Shown: in pieces, positions 10,628 through 25,400 of the stretch | How the letters are laid out: every line of letters begins with the position of its first letter | Numbering within the stretch: position 1 is the first letter of the stretch | Assembly: GCF_949987535.1 (NCBI RefSeq) | Contig: NC_080067.1 | Span: 7,564,001-7,628,000 of the forward strand | Reading direction: 5' to 3' | Source: Balaenoptera acutorostrata | Taxonomy: Eukaryota > Chordata > Mammalia > Artiodactyla > Balaenopteridae | DNA: 64,000 nt | Notes under the pieces: model-generated | What the model was told of the DNA's origin: nothing | Database searches by the model: none | The model's input: the letters and a program-made list of their open reading frames with translations, nothing else | Position numbers and translations under genes: made by a program

Positions 10628-13600
10628 GTACGTATATTGAATGGTACCAGGTGACACCTTAACATGTTTTATTCCTGGCAGCAAAACCTCTCTTGCTTCC
10701 AGAATTATCTAGTGACCTATTATTTAATGACTTACTAGTGCCTAGATATTTCACTGACCAATTTAAGAAACGATCAATAACCACAGTTTAAATGTAGATT
10801 TGCAGGCACAAAACGAATTGTAATTATGTCTCAAGGAGGCACGTACATGAAATAACGTGACCAAAACATGACGTTTTCTAAATGGGGTAGCAACACAGCT
10901 ATTGATAAAGGCAAAGCAAATCTATTACATTTGCTCAGATCGGAATGAAACCAAAACATTTCCCACACTTCCCTTTTCCGGGAGAATGGAAAGTTCTTTG
11001 AATGTTATTAGTATAGCTGCTCAAACTGGTCAGTTTTTCTGGTAACTAACATATTTGCAACAGGTCATTCTTGTGCTCACTGGCCAAGTTGCATCGATTT
11101 CATCTTAGGAAAAACAATCGTTCATGATTCAGTTTTATAGGCGTGTATTTCCTTCTCCAAAAATTTTGGCTGGATTCTTTTAATTTTATTTCAAGAAGCA
11201 ATTCTTTTGACATGCGGTGCTAAACTTCTAGCTAAGGAGCTTGCCAAAATGGACAGCCCAGAGGTAAAACAGTTTTAGCCAAGTTAACCCAAGTTCCATG
11301 CTCATTTCCAGGAGATGCTTAACTAGGGTTCCACCACCCCATTCCTCAGTAGAATTATTATTAGTGACAGTGCCCACTCACTGAATATTGCGTACAGAGT
11401 AATTTCTCATGTAGTCTTCCAAGAACTCTGATATCTAAAGATATCTAAGTATTGTTTTTAAAAAAATATATTCAACATGTAACATTGTGTAAGTTTAAGA
11501 AGCACAACATGTTAATTTGATACATTTTTATATTGTAACATGATTGCCATTGTAGCGATAATTACCACTTCTATCACATTACATAATCATCATTTCTTTA
11601 TAGTGGTTGAAAAAATTAAGTTCCAGTCTCTTAGCAAGTTTGATGATTAAAATATATACGTTCTCTCTGTTCCCAATATTGTGCATTAGACCTCTAAGAT
11701 GTATTTACTGCTCGTTGCAAGTTTGGACCCTTAAACCACATCTGTTCTCCTTCCCAACCCCTGCTGCCATTTCTAAGTGGTGTTGACCCAATTGCCCAGA
11801 TGAGAAAATAGAAACTCGGAGAGGTGAAATTATTTGTTCAAGGTGTCAGAGGTAATAGGAATTGGAGCTGGAAATCAAACTGCCTCTGAAGGGGATTGCT
11901 TCCAGAGTCTGAGGAGTCTGGGCCTCAGGGAGTGGGACTTTGGCCCACACCAGGGCCAGACATACTCACCAAGACCATTACAATGTCAAGGTCCCTGGAA
12001 GCCGGCCTGTTTCTGATCTAACTCTGGTTGTGAGCCCAAAATGAGAACGCCAGATTAATTAAGCAATACCATGGAGCCAAGTGCAATGCCAATTTCCTCA
12101 GAGCATTTGCCATTTCTCAGGCTCTACCCTGAGGTTCCAAAGTGCTTCAGAGCAGACCTACTTCATGGATGGAGAGTTTTCAGATTTCAGACTAATCTGG
12201 GAACTGACCCATATCCTTGGACTTGGGACCTCTATTAGAAAATATCATTTGATATCATGGTTCCTGGGAAATTAAAGGAAAATATACGAGATACTCAATA
12301 AGTAGATACTATCATCAAATGTTCAGTTTACTATGATTCATTAATTCCAAGCTCACTGTTGTTTGGCAGGTTCTAATTTCCAGGTCAAACATTTTTTGGA
12401 TCTAATTTACAGGTTTACATACATAACTGTGTTAAAATGTTTTCATTTGGGCATCCTTCATTCTAATAGAAACAAATAAATAGGGGGAAAAAATCCAACT
12501 TGTGAAAGGGAGGTCATGGTTTATGATACAAAAGTGCTCCTAAAAGAAAGTAATTCAAATGAATTACAAAAAATAAATGTTCACACAAATTTATCAAGGG
12601 CATGTTTTGTATTTTATAAAACAAGACCTATAAAGATAGCAAGGGAATTCATTTTTATTGTTTGAAGTTTGTCAAATACCAGTATCATCACAACTCTGGA
12701 ATTAAAACCAAGAAAAAAACTCCACCTCACTTTATAATGAAACATGAGTGTGGTGATACAGTCATTGAATAAGTGTTGAATTTGTGCATGTGGAAAAAGA
12801 TCCTTCCAAACAGACATTCTTGACTTTTTGTTCTTAGCACTTCTCATTTATATTGCATTTTATCACTTCTCCTGGTGCTCTCTTATTTTACTTCAGTTAA
12901 TCCTCACAGGCTTAAAACTCAAACATATTGATACAGCATACATAATTACACTTTTCTCATAACATCAAATAAACCACAAATTTTTACATTTCTAATTAAC
13001 CACACTAGTCCCTTATAAACATATGGGATTCTTATTAGATCCCTTAAATCCTTTTCCCCAGTGATTTTATATTTAATAGCTTTATTGAGATACAACTCAC
13101 AAAGCACACAATTCATCCAGGTAAAGTCTACAGTTCAATGGTTTTTAGTATATTCACTGATATAGCCTTTTCTCCCCATCTTTTTGTCTTTGAATCAAGT
13201 GTCTTCTTAGAGAACATATGGTTGGATCTTGTTTGTATTCATTTCCTGTGGTTGCTGTTACAAATTTACCATAGATTTTGTGGCTTACACAACAGAAATT
13301 TATTCTCTTACAGTTCAAGAAGTTCTAAACCAGCATAACTGGCCCAATGTCTTCATGGCAGTGCTCCCTCCAGAGGATGCGGGAAAGAATTTGTTCCTTG
13401 CTCCTTCCACCTTCTGCTTGGCTGCCAGTATTCCTTGGGTTGTGGCCACATCACTCTGATCTCAAATGTGCCTCCATATGCACATTTCCTTCTTCTGTGT
13501 CTGTAGCCAAATCTCCATCTTGTGGTTGAATTTAGAACCCACCCAGACAATCCAGTGTTAAGCATCTCAGGATCATTATTCACATCTTCAAAGTCTTTGC

Positions 13601-16600
13601 CATATAAGGTAACATTTACAGGCTCCAGAGATTAGGTTCTGATATCTTTGGGGATTCTACTCAGCCTGCCACCATGTTTGTTTGTTTGTTTTTCCATTCT
13701 GCCAATCTTTGCCTTTTGATTCAAGTATTTAATTCATTTACATTTAATGTAATTAATTATCAGGTAGGATATATGTCAGACATTTTGCTGTTTGTTTTCT
13801 ATATATATCTCTTTTGTTTTTCTATTCCTCTGTTACTGCTTTCTTTTTTCTTTTTCCTCAACTAAGATTAGTCATCCTTTTTTTTTTTTAATTTAATTTT
13901 ATTTATTTTTTTATACAGCAGGTTCTTATTAGTCATCCATTTTATACACATCAGTGTATACATGTCAATCCCAATCTCTCAATTCGTCACACTACCGCCC
14001 CCACCCCCTGCCACTTTCCTTCCTTGGTGTCCGTATGTTTGTTCTCTACATCTGTGTCTCAACTTCTGCCCTGCAAACCAGTTCATCTGCACCATTTTCC
14101 TAGGTTCCACATACATGCGTTAATATACGATATTTGTTTTTCTCTTTCAGACTTCACTCTGTATGACAGACTCTAGGTCCATCCACCTCACTACAAATAA
14201 CTCAATTTCATTTCCTTTTATGGCTGAGTAATATTCCACTGTTTACATGTGCCACATCTTCTTTATCCATTCATCTGTCGATGGACATTTAGGTTGCTTC
14301 CATGTCCTGGCTATTGTAAATAGAGCTGCAATGAATATGGTGGTACATGACTCTTTTTTTTAATTTTTTTTATTTATTTATGGCTGTGTTGGGTCTTCGT
14401 TTCTGTGCGAGGTCTTTCTCTAGTTGTGGCAAGTGGGGGCCACTCTTCATCGCAGTGCGCAGGCCTCTCACTATCGCGGCCTTTCTTGTTTTGGAGCACA
14501 GGCTCCAGATGCGCAGGCTCAGTAATTGTGGCTCACGGGCCCAGTTGCTCCGCGGCACATGGGATCTTCCCAGACCAGGGCTCGAACCCGTGTCCCCTGC
14601 ATTGGCAGGCAGACTCTCAACCACTGCGCCACCAGGGAAGCCCACATGACTCTTTTTGAATTATGGTTTTCTCAGGGCATATGCCCAGTAGTGGGATTGC
14701 TGGGTCATATGGTAATTCTATTTTTAGTTTTTTAAGGAACCTCCATGCTGTTCTCCATAGTGGCTGTATCAATTTACATTCCCACCAACAGTGCAAGAAG
14801 GTTCCCTTTTCTCCATACCCTCTCCAGCATTTGTTGTTTGTAGATTTTCTGATGGTGCCCATTCTAACTGGTGTGATACCTCATTGTAGTTTTGATTTGC
14901 ATTTCTCTAATAATTAGTGATGTTGAGCATCTTTTCATGTGCTTCGTGGCCATCTGTATGTCTTCTTTGGAGAAATGTCTGTTTAGGTCTTCTGCCCATT
15001 TTTGGATTGGGTTGTTTGTTTCTTTAATATTGAACTGCATGAGCTGTTTATATATTTTGGAGATTAATCCTTTGTCCGTTGATTCGTTTGCAAATATTTT
15101 CTCCCATTCTGAGGGTTGTCCTTTCGTCTTGTTTATGGTTTCCTTTGCTGTGCAAAAGCTTTTAAGTTTCATTAGGTCCCATTTGTTTATTTTTGTTTTT
15201 ATTTCCATTACTCTAGGAGGTGGATCAAAAAAGATCTTGCTGTGATTTATGTCAAAGAGTGTTCTTCCGATGTTTTCCTCTAAGAGTTTTAGAGTGTCCG
15301 ATCTTACATTTAGGTCTCGAATCCATTTTGAGTTCATTTTTGTGTATGGTGTTATGGAGTGTTCTAATTTCATTCTTTTACATGTAGCTGTCCAGTTTTC
15401 CCAGCACCACTTATTGAAGAGACTGTCTTTTCTCCACTTTATATCCTTGCCTCCTTTGTCATAGATTAGTTGACCATAGGTGCGTGGGTTTATCTCTGGG
15501 CTTTCTACCTCGTTCCATTGATCTATGTTTCTGTTTTTGTGCCAGTGCCAGTACCATATTGTCTTGATTACTGTAGCTTTGTAGTATCGTCTGAAGTCAG
15601 AGAGTCTCATTCCTCCAGCTCCGTTTTTTCCCTCAAGATTGCTTTGTCTATTCAGGGTCTTTTGTGTCTTCATACAAATTTTAAGATTTTTTGTTCCAGT
15701 TCTGTAAAAAATGCCATTGGCAATTTGATAGGGATTGCTTTGAATCTGTAGATTGCTTTGGGTAGTATAGTCATTTTCACAACATTGATTCTTCTAGTCC
15801 AAGAACATGGTATATCTCTCCATCTGTTGGTATCATCTTTAATTTCTTTCATCAGTCTCTTATAGTTTTCTGCATACAGGTCTTTTGTCTCCCTAGGTAG
15901 GTTTATTCCTAGGTATTTTATTCTTTTTGTTGCAATGGTAAATGGGAGTGTTTCCTTAATTTCTCTTTCAGATTTTTCATTAGTATATAGGAATGCAAGA
16001 GATTTCTGTGCATTAATTCTGTATCCTGCAGCTTTACCAAATTCCTTGATTAGCTCCAGTAGTTTTCTGGTGGCATCTTTAGGATTCTCTATGTATAGTA
16101 TTATGTCATCTGCAAACAGTGACAGTTTTACTTCTTCTTTTCCAATTTGTATTCCTTTTATTCCTTTTTCTTCTCTGATTGCCATGGCTAGGACTTCCAA
16201 AACTATGTTGAAAAATAGTGGTGAGAGTGGACATCCTTGTCTTGTTCCTGATCTTAGAGGAAATGCTTTCAGTTTATCACCATTAAGAGTGATGTTTGCT
16301 GTGGGTTTGTCATATATGGCCTTTATTATGTTGAGGTAGGTTCCCTCTGTGCCCACTTTTCTGGAGAGTTTTTATCATAAATGGGTGTTGAATTTTGTCA
16401 AAAGTTTTTTCTGCATCTATTGAGATAATCATATGGTTTTTATTCTTCAATTTGTTAATATGGTGTATCACATTGATTGATTTGCGTATATTGAAGAATC
16501 GTTGCATCCCTGGGATAAATCTCACTTGATCATGGTGTATGATCCTTTTAATGTGTTGTTGGATTCTGTTTGCCAGTATTTTGTTGAGGATTTTTGCATC

Positions 16601-19600
16601 TGTATTCATCAGTGATATTGGTCTGTCATTTTCTTTTTTTTTGTACTATCATTGGTTTTGCTATCGGGGTGATGGTTGCCTCATAGAATGAGTTTGGGAG
16701 TGTTCCCTCCTCTGCAATTTTTTTGAAGAGTTTGAGAAGGATGGCTGTTAGCTCTTCTCTAAATGTTTGATAGAATTCACCTGTGAAGCCATCTGGTCCT
16801 GGACTTTTGTTTGTTGGAAGATTTTTAATTTTATTTATTTATTTATTTATGGCTGTGTTGGGTCTTCGTTTCTGTGCGAGGGCTTTCTCCAGCTGTGGCA
16901 AGCGGGGGCCACTCTTCATCGTGGTGCGCAGGCCTCTCACTGTCACGGCCTCTCTTGTTGCGGAGCACAGGCTCCAGACACGCAGGCTCAGCAATTGTGA
17001 CTCACGGGCCTAGTTGCTCTGCGGCATGTGGGATCTTCCCAGACCAGGGCTCGAACCCGTGTCCCCTGCATTAGCAGGCAGATTCTCAACCACTGCGCCA
17101 CCAGGGAAGCCCTGTTGGAAGATTTTTAATCACAGTTTCAATTTCATTACTTGTGATTGGTCTGTTCATATTTTCTATTTCTTCCTCATTCAGTCTTGGG
17201 AAGTTATACCTTTCTAAGAATTTGTCCATTTCTTCCAGGTTGTCCATTTTATTGGCATAGAGTTGTTTGTAGTAGTCTCTTAGGATGCTTTGTATTTCTG
17301 CAGTGTCTGTTGTAACTTCTCCTTTTTCATTTCTAATTTTACTGATTTGAGTCCTCTCCCTCTTTTTCTTGATGAGTATTAGAGTATTTTGTATTAGATA
17401 TTTTCTCGTACATCATTTTAATTCCTGTATTTCTTTTACTATATATTTAAAAATATATATTTTTAGTGGCTATTCTGAGGATTATAATAAAATCTTAACT
17501 TAGAAACAATTTGGCTTGTATTGCCAACTTAACTTCAAAAGATATATATGGCATCTTTGCTCCAATATAGCTCTATTTCCTCCAGCCTTCTTTTTACTTT
17601 ATAGAATTACATGTTTACACATTACAAGCCTATAAAGTTTTATATTATTGTTTTATGCAGCTTTCTTCTAAATAAGACAGGAAAATAAAAGTGTTAAAAA
17701 TAAAATACATTTTTTACTGTTTTATATGTACCTATATACAGTTGACCCCTGAACAACATGAGTTTGAACTGTGTGGGTCCACTTATATGCAGAATATTTT
17801 CAATAGTAAACACACTATTACACAATCCATGGTTGATTGAATCAGTGAATGTGGAACTACAGATATGGAGGGCTGTCTATCGGACTTGAATATCCACAGA
17901 TCTGTTGTGTGTCCTAGAACAGTGCTCCCCAGATACTAAAAGACAACTGTAGTTACCTTTCTTTTTTTGTGTGGGTTTGAGTTACAATCTAGTGTTTTCA
18001 TTTTTGCCTGAAAGACTCCTTTAGTATTTCTTGTACGGAAAGTCTGCTAATGATGAATTATCTCAGTCTCTTTTTAACTGGGAATGTGTTAATTTCTTCA
18101 TTTTTAAAAGGATAGTTTTGCATTTTGAATATGTCATCCCATTGCCATCTAGCCTCCATGGTTTCTGATGAGACATAATTGTTGATCTTACTGAGTATCC
18201 CTTTGCTGTATGTAATGTACCACTTTTCTCATTCTACTTTCAATATTCTTTCTTTCTCTTTGTCTTTTGACAGTTTGACTATGATGTGTTTAAGTACTGA
18301 CCTCTAATTTATACTCTTTGGAGTCTGTTGAGCTTCTTGCATGCTTTTATTCCAATTTGGGAAGTTTTTGGCTATTCTTCAAATATTCTTTTTTTCCCAC
18401 TTCCGTCTTCTCCTTCCATTATGCATATGTTGGTATACTTGATGGTGTCCCACAAGTCTCTGAGACTCTGTTCACTTTACTTCATTCTTTTTTTTTTTTC
18501 CTATTCATCAGACTGGATAATCTCAGTTTATCAATCAAGTTTGCTGATTCTTCTGCCAGATCAAACCTGATGCTGAGCTCATTCTAGTGAATTTTTCATT
18601 TAAGACATTGTACTTTTCAACTCCAGAATTTCGATTTGCTTCTTTGTTATAATTTCCATCTCTTTATTGATAGTCTCTAGGTTGGTGGATCATTGTTCTC
18701 ATGCTTTCCTTTAATTTTTAGCCCCATTTTCCTTTAAACATATTGATAAATTTTAAAACATTTTTCGTCCAGTTAATTCTAATGCCTAGACTTCCTCATG
18801 GACAGTTTCTATTGACTTATTTTCTTTCCTGTGTATGGGCTATGCTTTCATTACTATGTTTCATTACTCTCTCATTACTCTTTTTTTGTTGAAAACTGGA
18901 CATTTAAAATAAAATAGATCCCCTCCCTCTCCAGGGTTTGTTGTTGCTACTGTTTGTTTTGTGACTTTTATGAACTAATTCTGTAGAGTCTATATTCTGT
19001 TGTGTGCAGACACAAAGTCTCTGCTTGGTTGGTTATCTTAGTGTTCAGCTAAGTACTAGATGGAGATTTCCTTAAATACCTACTACTAATATGTATGTCT
19101 TCCAGTCTTTGCTGAGGTGCTGTCTTTTTTGAGGCTTGTCTTATAAAAAATGGCAGGCAGTTTACAACTCTGCCTATGCTTTTACTTCCTACTTGGGTCA
19201 ATCATCAAGATTAGCCATAGGTGAGAAATTAAGGCTTGTTCAGGTCCTGGGCATGTGTACAGCCTGCACATGTGCATGCTCTTCTGTTTTCCCAGGAGTA
19301 TGTTTGAGCTTTTCAAAATCCTCTATAGGTTCTCATTCCTCAGCTCTTTCTTATACTTTTTGGGGGGTCAGCCTCTTGTCATCCCCAGATGCTTTCACTC
19401 CCTCAGGCAAGTGTGATTTTAAACAATTGCTGCTGATTGTTTTTGGCAAACACGCTGAGGATGAGTTATTTGCATATAGTAAGCTCTGAGTCAAGTCAAA
19501 TGATGACAAGATTTGAGAATGGAGCTTTCTTCAGGGAATTGCAAGATAGTTCACATAATGACAATTCTCCAGGGATAGATATTTTTAGGGAGGTCCAAAG

Positions 19601-22386
19601 CCATCCTTTCTCCTGCAGAGGCTGCTAGACTGTAGATTTTCAGAGCTAGCATCACTATAAAATGTTTGGTTTTCAAGGCTATTGCAGAGCTGAAGAGAAG
19701 TGGTTCGAAGTAGGCCAAGTTACAAGGCCATGACCACTTGGTTTTACCTACTTTTTTGGTCAGTTGTTTCTCTTCAGTGTTTCTCAGATTTTTGCAAGCC
19801 TTTGGTTAATTTCCAGCATTTTAGAAAAGTTGACTTTAACAATTTTTGCCAGTGCTCTCATTCCTTTTACTGAGGAGTAGATTTTCAGAGATCCTTACTC
19901 TGCAATATCTAATCTTTTCTTCTGCAATATTGAATCTGCTGTTAATCACATCCAGTGTATTGTTCATTTTAAATTTTGTATTTGTCATCTTCAGAAGTTT
20001 GATTTTTAAAATTATCTTCCATGTCTGTATTTAACTTTTTGAACACAGGCAATGCACTTATAACATTGAGAGTTCTTGCCTACTAATTCCAACATCTGCG
20101 TCAGTTCTGGGTTGGTTTCAATTGATTTTTCATTTTATTATGGGTAGTATTTCCCTACTTATTTGCATGCTTGCTGTTTTAGTTTCTTAGGGCTGCCATA
20201 ACAAATTAGCTGAAACTTGGCAGCTTAAAACAACGAAAATCCATTCTCACAGTTCTGGAGGCTAGTTGACCAAAATCAAGGTGTTTGCAAGGCCCTGTTT
20301 CCCCTGAAGTCTCCAGGGAAGAATTCTTCCTTGCCTCTTTCAGCTTCTCCAGTGGCTCCAGGCACTCCTTAGCCTGTGGCTGCAAAAAACTCCTCCAATC
20401 TCTTCCTCTATCTTCACTAGCTTCCTACTCTTCTCCCTGTGTGCCTCTTCTCTTTTCTGAGGACACTTCTTGGGTTTAGGACCAACTTGGATAATCCATC
20501 TCAAGACCCTAACTTAATTACACTTGCAAAGACTCTTTTTTTTCCAAATAAAATCATACTCACTCTCTCTAATCCTTCTCAGATAGTTCTTTCCCAGTGT
20601 TAGGTGGTTTCCTGAAACACACACATTGATCAGTAACCTACTAAACACTTGAGGAGGCTTCTCTTCAGATCTCTGGCAGTCTCTGTGCAACATCCTTCCC
20701 TCTGGAACTCTTTCCTAGGTGAACTCTAGGTGCCTTGCTCTCCCTGGACTCTCAGTTCTGTCTCAACACAGATGAAAGGGTAAATCCAGTCACTGTTATT
20801 TTATCTTGGCCAGAAGCAGAAAAATCCCCTATAATTTATATTTGGGGGGATTTATTTGAAGCCTGTGTCATCCTGACTATGCACTGGCCACTGCCTGATC
20901 CCTGCCTGTTAACACTATCAATCTGAGTTAAATAATCGATTTGAGATTTTCCAGATTACACATACACAAAGGTTGGTGGTTCCAAATTCTTTGTGGTTCC
21001 CTTTCTTTCCTCCACTGTTCAGCATCAGTTTGAAATAGTCCATTATTCTGGCAGTCTGCATGGTGGGTGAGAGGCATATATTTATTTTTGGTTCAGTGTT
21101 TCAGTGAGGGCATGGTTCTTTGGGCTCCTAGCTTTGTTGAGGAGAACCACTAGTTTTCCCCACCTTGAACAAGCCCTAGGTTTTGCTTCCTGTTCCATAA
21201 CCCCGTGAAAAGTCTAAGCTCATTTATTCAGCTCAATAAATGCTCTCAGGTAAAAACTGGCTTTTGCTCTCGGCATACTCTGGGATTCAGCCATTATTCT
21301 TTTGACGGGAGTTTTTTTACTTTCTTACTAGCTCATCAATGTATATGACTTAAAAGTATATACGTTATCCAGGATATTTTCCTATTCTCAGTGGGAGAGT
21401 CAATCCAAGACCCACACTGGCACATTACTGCTCCTTTATATTTGAGTGTTTTAGTGTATCTGTTATTCAGTATCTTTATGTCTAGATTATACATATTTGT
21501 TAATACTTTCTTTTAATGAGGCCCAAGAAACTACCTTTTTTCCCCTAGTGTCCTTGTTCTCTGTCCTGTGAGCTCACTCTAGATCCAGAGGCCAAGCATG
21601 ACTTTACCCACTACTTCCCTATTACTCACAATTCTTTTTTTAGAATTTTTAAAATTTTTAGCTGCATTGGGTCTTCGTTGCTGTGCACGGGCTTTCTCTA
21701 GTTGCAGCGAGCGGGGATTACTCTTCATTGTGGTGCGCGGGCTTCTCATTGCAGTGGCTTCTCTTGTTGTGGAGCATGGGCTCTAGGCGCATGGGCTTCA
21801 GTAGTTGTGGCATGTGGGCTCAGTAGTTGTGGCTCACGGGCTTAGTTGCTCTGCAGCATGTGGGATCTTCCCAGACCAGGGCTCGAACCCCTGTCCCCTG
21901 CATTGGCAGGCAAATTCTTAACCACTGTGCCACCAGGGAAGCCCTCACAATTCTTTATTTGTTCCTCAAGCCCCCTTTCTTCTCTCTTCTTCTCAAGGTT
22001 ACCAATGACTCCTTTATCTAATCCTCACAACCTGTGAGGTAAGAATGATCCCATTTTAATAGAAGCTTGAGGCTAACCAAAGTCTTATTATATATGGTTA
22101 TATTATTAGTAAGTGAGCCAGAACCCATGTCCTTTAAAGTCTCATTACTTCAAATGAACACCAGCAGCTTCCTGTTTCTAAGGTGTCCCTTCATTCTTAT
22201 GTGTCTTCACCTTCCTCATTCACAACTGATGCTGTGTTTGAAGATCTTTTCATTTGTTGTGATTTTCCTTTCTAGATGTGATTGTCCTTAGTGGTTTAAT
22301 AATTTGCTTTTAAAATTACTTCCAGCCCCATCTTTTTCCCCTAAAACCTAATTCAACTCCAGAATCACTTTATCTTAAGCAGGGAA

Positions 22387-22420
<34 letters not shown>

Positions 22421-25400
22421 TATACACACACATATACATATTCTTAAATAACACTGACCTTTATAGACTTTTTCTTCCCCATCTCCCTTTTTTGGGGTAT
22501 GTTGGTTTGTATATATGTGGACTCCCATATATACAAACTGGATTCTGAGAATATAATCAACAAATATTTGACAGATAGTTGAGACTGATGTGTGAAGTAG
22601 TTAGGTTCCAGTTGGAAAATGGTGAACATGAGTTTCATGCTCACACATCTTACAAAACAATCAAAGGAATCTTTTGAACATACAGTGAAAACGAGCTGCA
22701 CATCAATAAGGCTCTCATGCTAATCACCAGTAGGAAGAGTCAAAACCTGGCACCCATGAGTACAATTTCAGCCTCTTTTGCCAAAATTAGAATCCTGAAA
22801 AAACTGGATGTAAGTTGTTTTCCTAACCTCATCTACAGGTATTTCTACTATGCTTCCATTTTAGGGATACTTCACTAGGGTTTAAATTTCCTTAGTTTGT
22901 TTAAGCTGCTTTTCAACTGCTCCTTTTTCTTTCTCCAATAACTATTTCCTCATTTCCCAAGTTCCAAGTTCCTGCTCCCTACTCCCTTAAGCCTGTAACT
23001 CTTTGTAAGGATTTTCTTGTAAGTTTTTTTTAAATGGGTCTGAAATGAAACATTCATAGCTTCATCTCAATCTCTTTTGGATAGACTCTCTTCACCTGCT
23101 TTCCCCCTTCATGGAACACAAAGGAAAATAACCTTTGTCAAGTGTCTACTTATTAAATTACCTCCTTAAATATAAACTCGACAAAAAATATTGCAGGTGG
23201 TAAATTGTTACTCACGGAAATAAAGTGACTTAATGAAAGTCACACAGACAAAACTGGGATTGAAGTCCCAAGTATCGAGCTCTCAAGTCTCTCCTCTTCC
23301 TCATGCTGCTGCTTCTAAGCCAAGCCATCTTTTTATCCAGGGCACTCATGCATCCTAGGGATGTTTCCTTTTCTCACCACCATATAACATTTCTCTTACT
23401 CTTTCCTCCAGTCCTTTCCTAAAACTTCATTATTTTCAACAGTAAATGACCTTCATGGCCTCATCTGGAAAAAAAAAAAAAAAAAAAAAAGATCTTGCCC
23501 ATTCAGATCTAGAATTCCGTTTGGGATTCCAGAGGTCATTCTGAAGTTGACAGGGACACTCCTCCTTTTCACAAACTAGAGACAACCCAGCAATTGCAGA
23601 AGGCAGTTATGTCATTGCCTTCTGCATAAGGAACACTTTGCCTGACTATATGTGTCATCTATTTTATTTATTATTTATTTTTTATTGCTGAGTTGGGTCT
23701 TTGTTGCTGCGCACAGGTTTTCTCTAGTTGCGGCGAGTGGGGGCTTCTCATTGTGGTGGCTTCTCTTGTTGTGGAGCACGGACTCTAGGCGCACAAGCTT
23801 CAGTAGTTGTGGCTCGTGGGCTCTAGAGCAGGCTCAGTAGTTGTGGCGCACAGGCTTAGCTGCTCCACAGCATGTGGGATCTTCCTGGCGCAGGGCTTGA
23901 ACCCATGTTCCCTACATTGGCAGGCGGATTCTTAACCACTGCGCCATCAGGGAAGCCCCCATACGTGTCATCTTAAAAAGGCTTAAATATCATCTCAAAT
24001 CAGTTCATTTTAGTTCCCATTAATGTCCTTAAACATGTTGCCCTTCCAGTAACACTATTCCGTTTTTTTTTAAATTGGAGTACAGTTGATTTACAATGTT
24101 GTTAGTTTCAGGTTCCACTTTTGTTCGGTAACATTTTTCTGAACAGCTCCCTCTCTCCAACTACTGAAAGCTGGTAACTTTGTGTCTAGGAATTTGAATA
24201 CTTATTTATGCTCAGATTCATTATATTTTTGTGTAAAGGTCTTCTTCATCACAGTTCACTGTTTAGTTATTCTCATTTCCTCCAGATATTACAGGAACCC
24301 TTCTTGAAAGCCAATCTGTCTCTCAAACTGTCACGTCTTGCTCCTCTCTCTTCCTTCAGTTCTCCAAGACACATGGATACAGTGTTATTTTTAAATCTCC
24401 CTCCAATTTCCCATCTTCCTTGAAGCTCTTTGTTCATTATCCTATTCTAGCTTTCAGCTTAATGTAGACAACCACTTTCAACAACCCCTACTGCAACTGA
24501 CAGCACATGCAACCCGAGGTTCAGGAAATAGAACTATTAACTCTGCATATCCACTTTTTTGCCATGTCTATTCCAGTGATCCTCTTCCAGGGCCTCTTAT
24601 TATCCTCTATTTCCTGAGCTATGCACGAATAGTTGAGAATCACTGGGTACTTCTCCTTCACTTTCTTCTTCCTTCATGCAAATTCACACAGGTTAAGGAT
24701 GTGAGTTAGTCAGAAGGCACCATTTATCAGGATGAATAAACTGTCCAAGTAATTAAATAACTCAAAAGTCAGATAGCAAGTCAATGGCAGGGCAAAACCT
24801 GCAGCCATTACTTACTGTCCTCATTTTCTAGAAAATTTTATTGTGCTGAGCTTAAGGGATGTTCACAATAATAAAATCAACGAAAATGGCATTTCCTACT
24901 CTGTAGCACAGCAATTAAAAAAAAAAGGCAAAGAGTAGTACATAAAGTATGTTTACCAAGCTCTCTGCAGAGGCAACTAAAATCAAAATACCAATGTATT
25001 ACCCTTCCACTGTAACTACATAATCATATTAAATGCTTTTCAAATCACACAGAAGAAACACAATGCTTTTCCTTTTTGCTGAGTGAGCTTTGGCTTGCCA
25101 CATGCAAATAAAACATTTGGAAGTCAGTGGATTGACTATTTTGAGCCCGTGTTTCCAGAGCTATGGTCGCACTATTTATACGTGTAGGTACACAAAGAAA
25201 TTTTCTAATTTAAAAGAGGAACTGAACCATATGTTCTCCTAAGAGAACAATTCAGTCTACCCAGTTGGCATGTTCAATACCAACCCATGCTGCTTTGCTG
25301 GTACAATAATAATTTAAAACTCAGCAGATCAAGAATTATTTTACTGATTTCTCTTCTGCAGAGTGTAAACAGAATGACCAGCAAAAAAGTTAATAGAAAA

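Larger units (their letters stand above)
13880..17380 (-). mobile_element. L1 LINE, 5'-truncated, antisense, interrupted by two SINEs
   Basis: The 3' end lies at about 13880 (poly(T), then TTATACAGCAGGTTCTTATT) and the truncated 5' end near 17380. On the minus strand the ORF2 reverse transcriptase region is readable in pieces: about 16609-16310, 16356-15670 (with the catalytic [10 protein letters not shown]), 15673-14864 and 14862-14647. Frames shift at about 16340, 15671 and 14863. No ORF1 or endonuclease is present, so it cannot move by itself. CHR SINEs sit inside it at 14359-14643 and 16830-17112. Confidence 0.9.
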
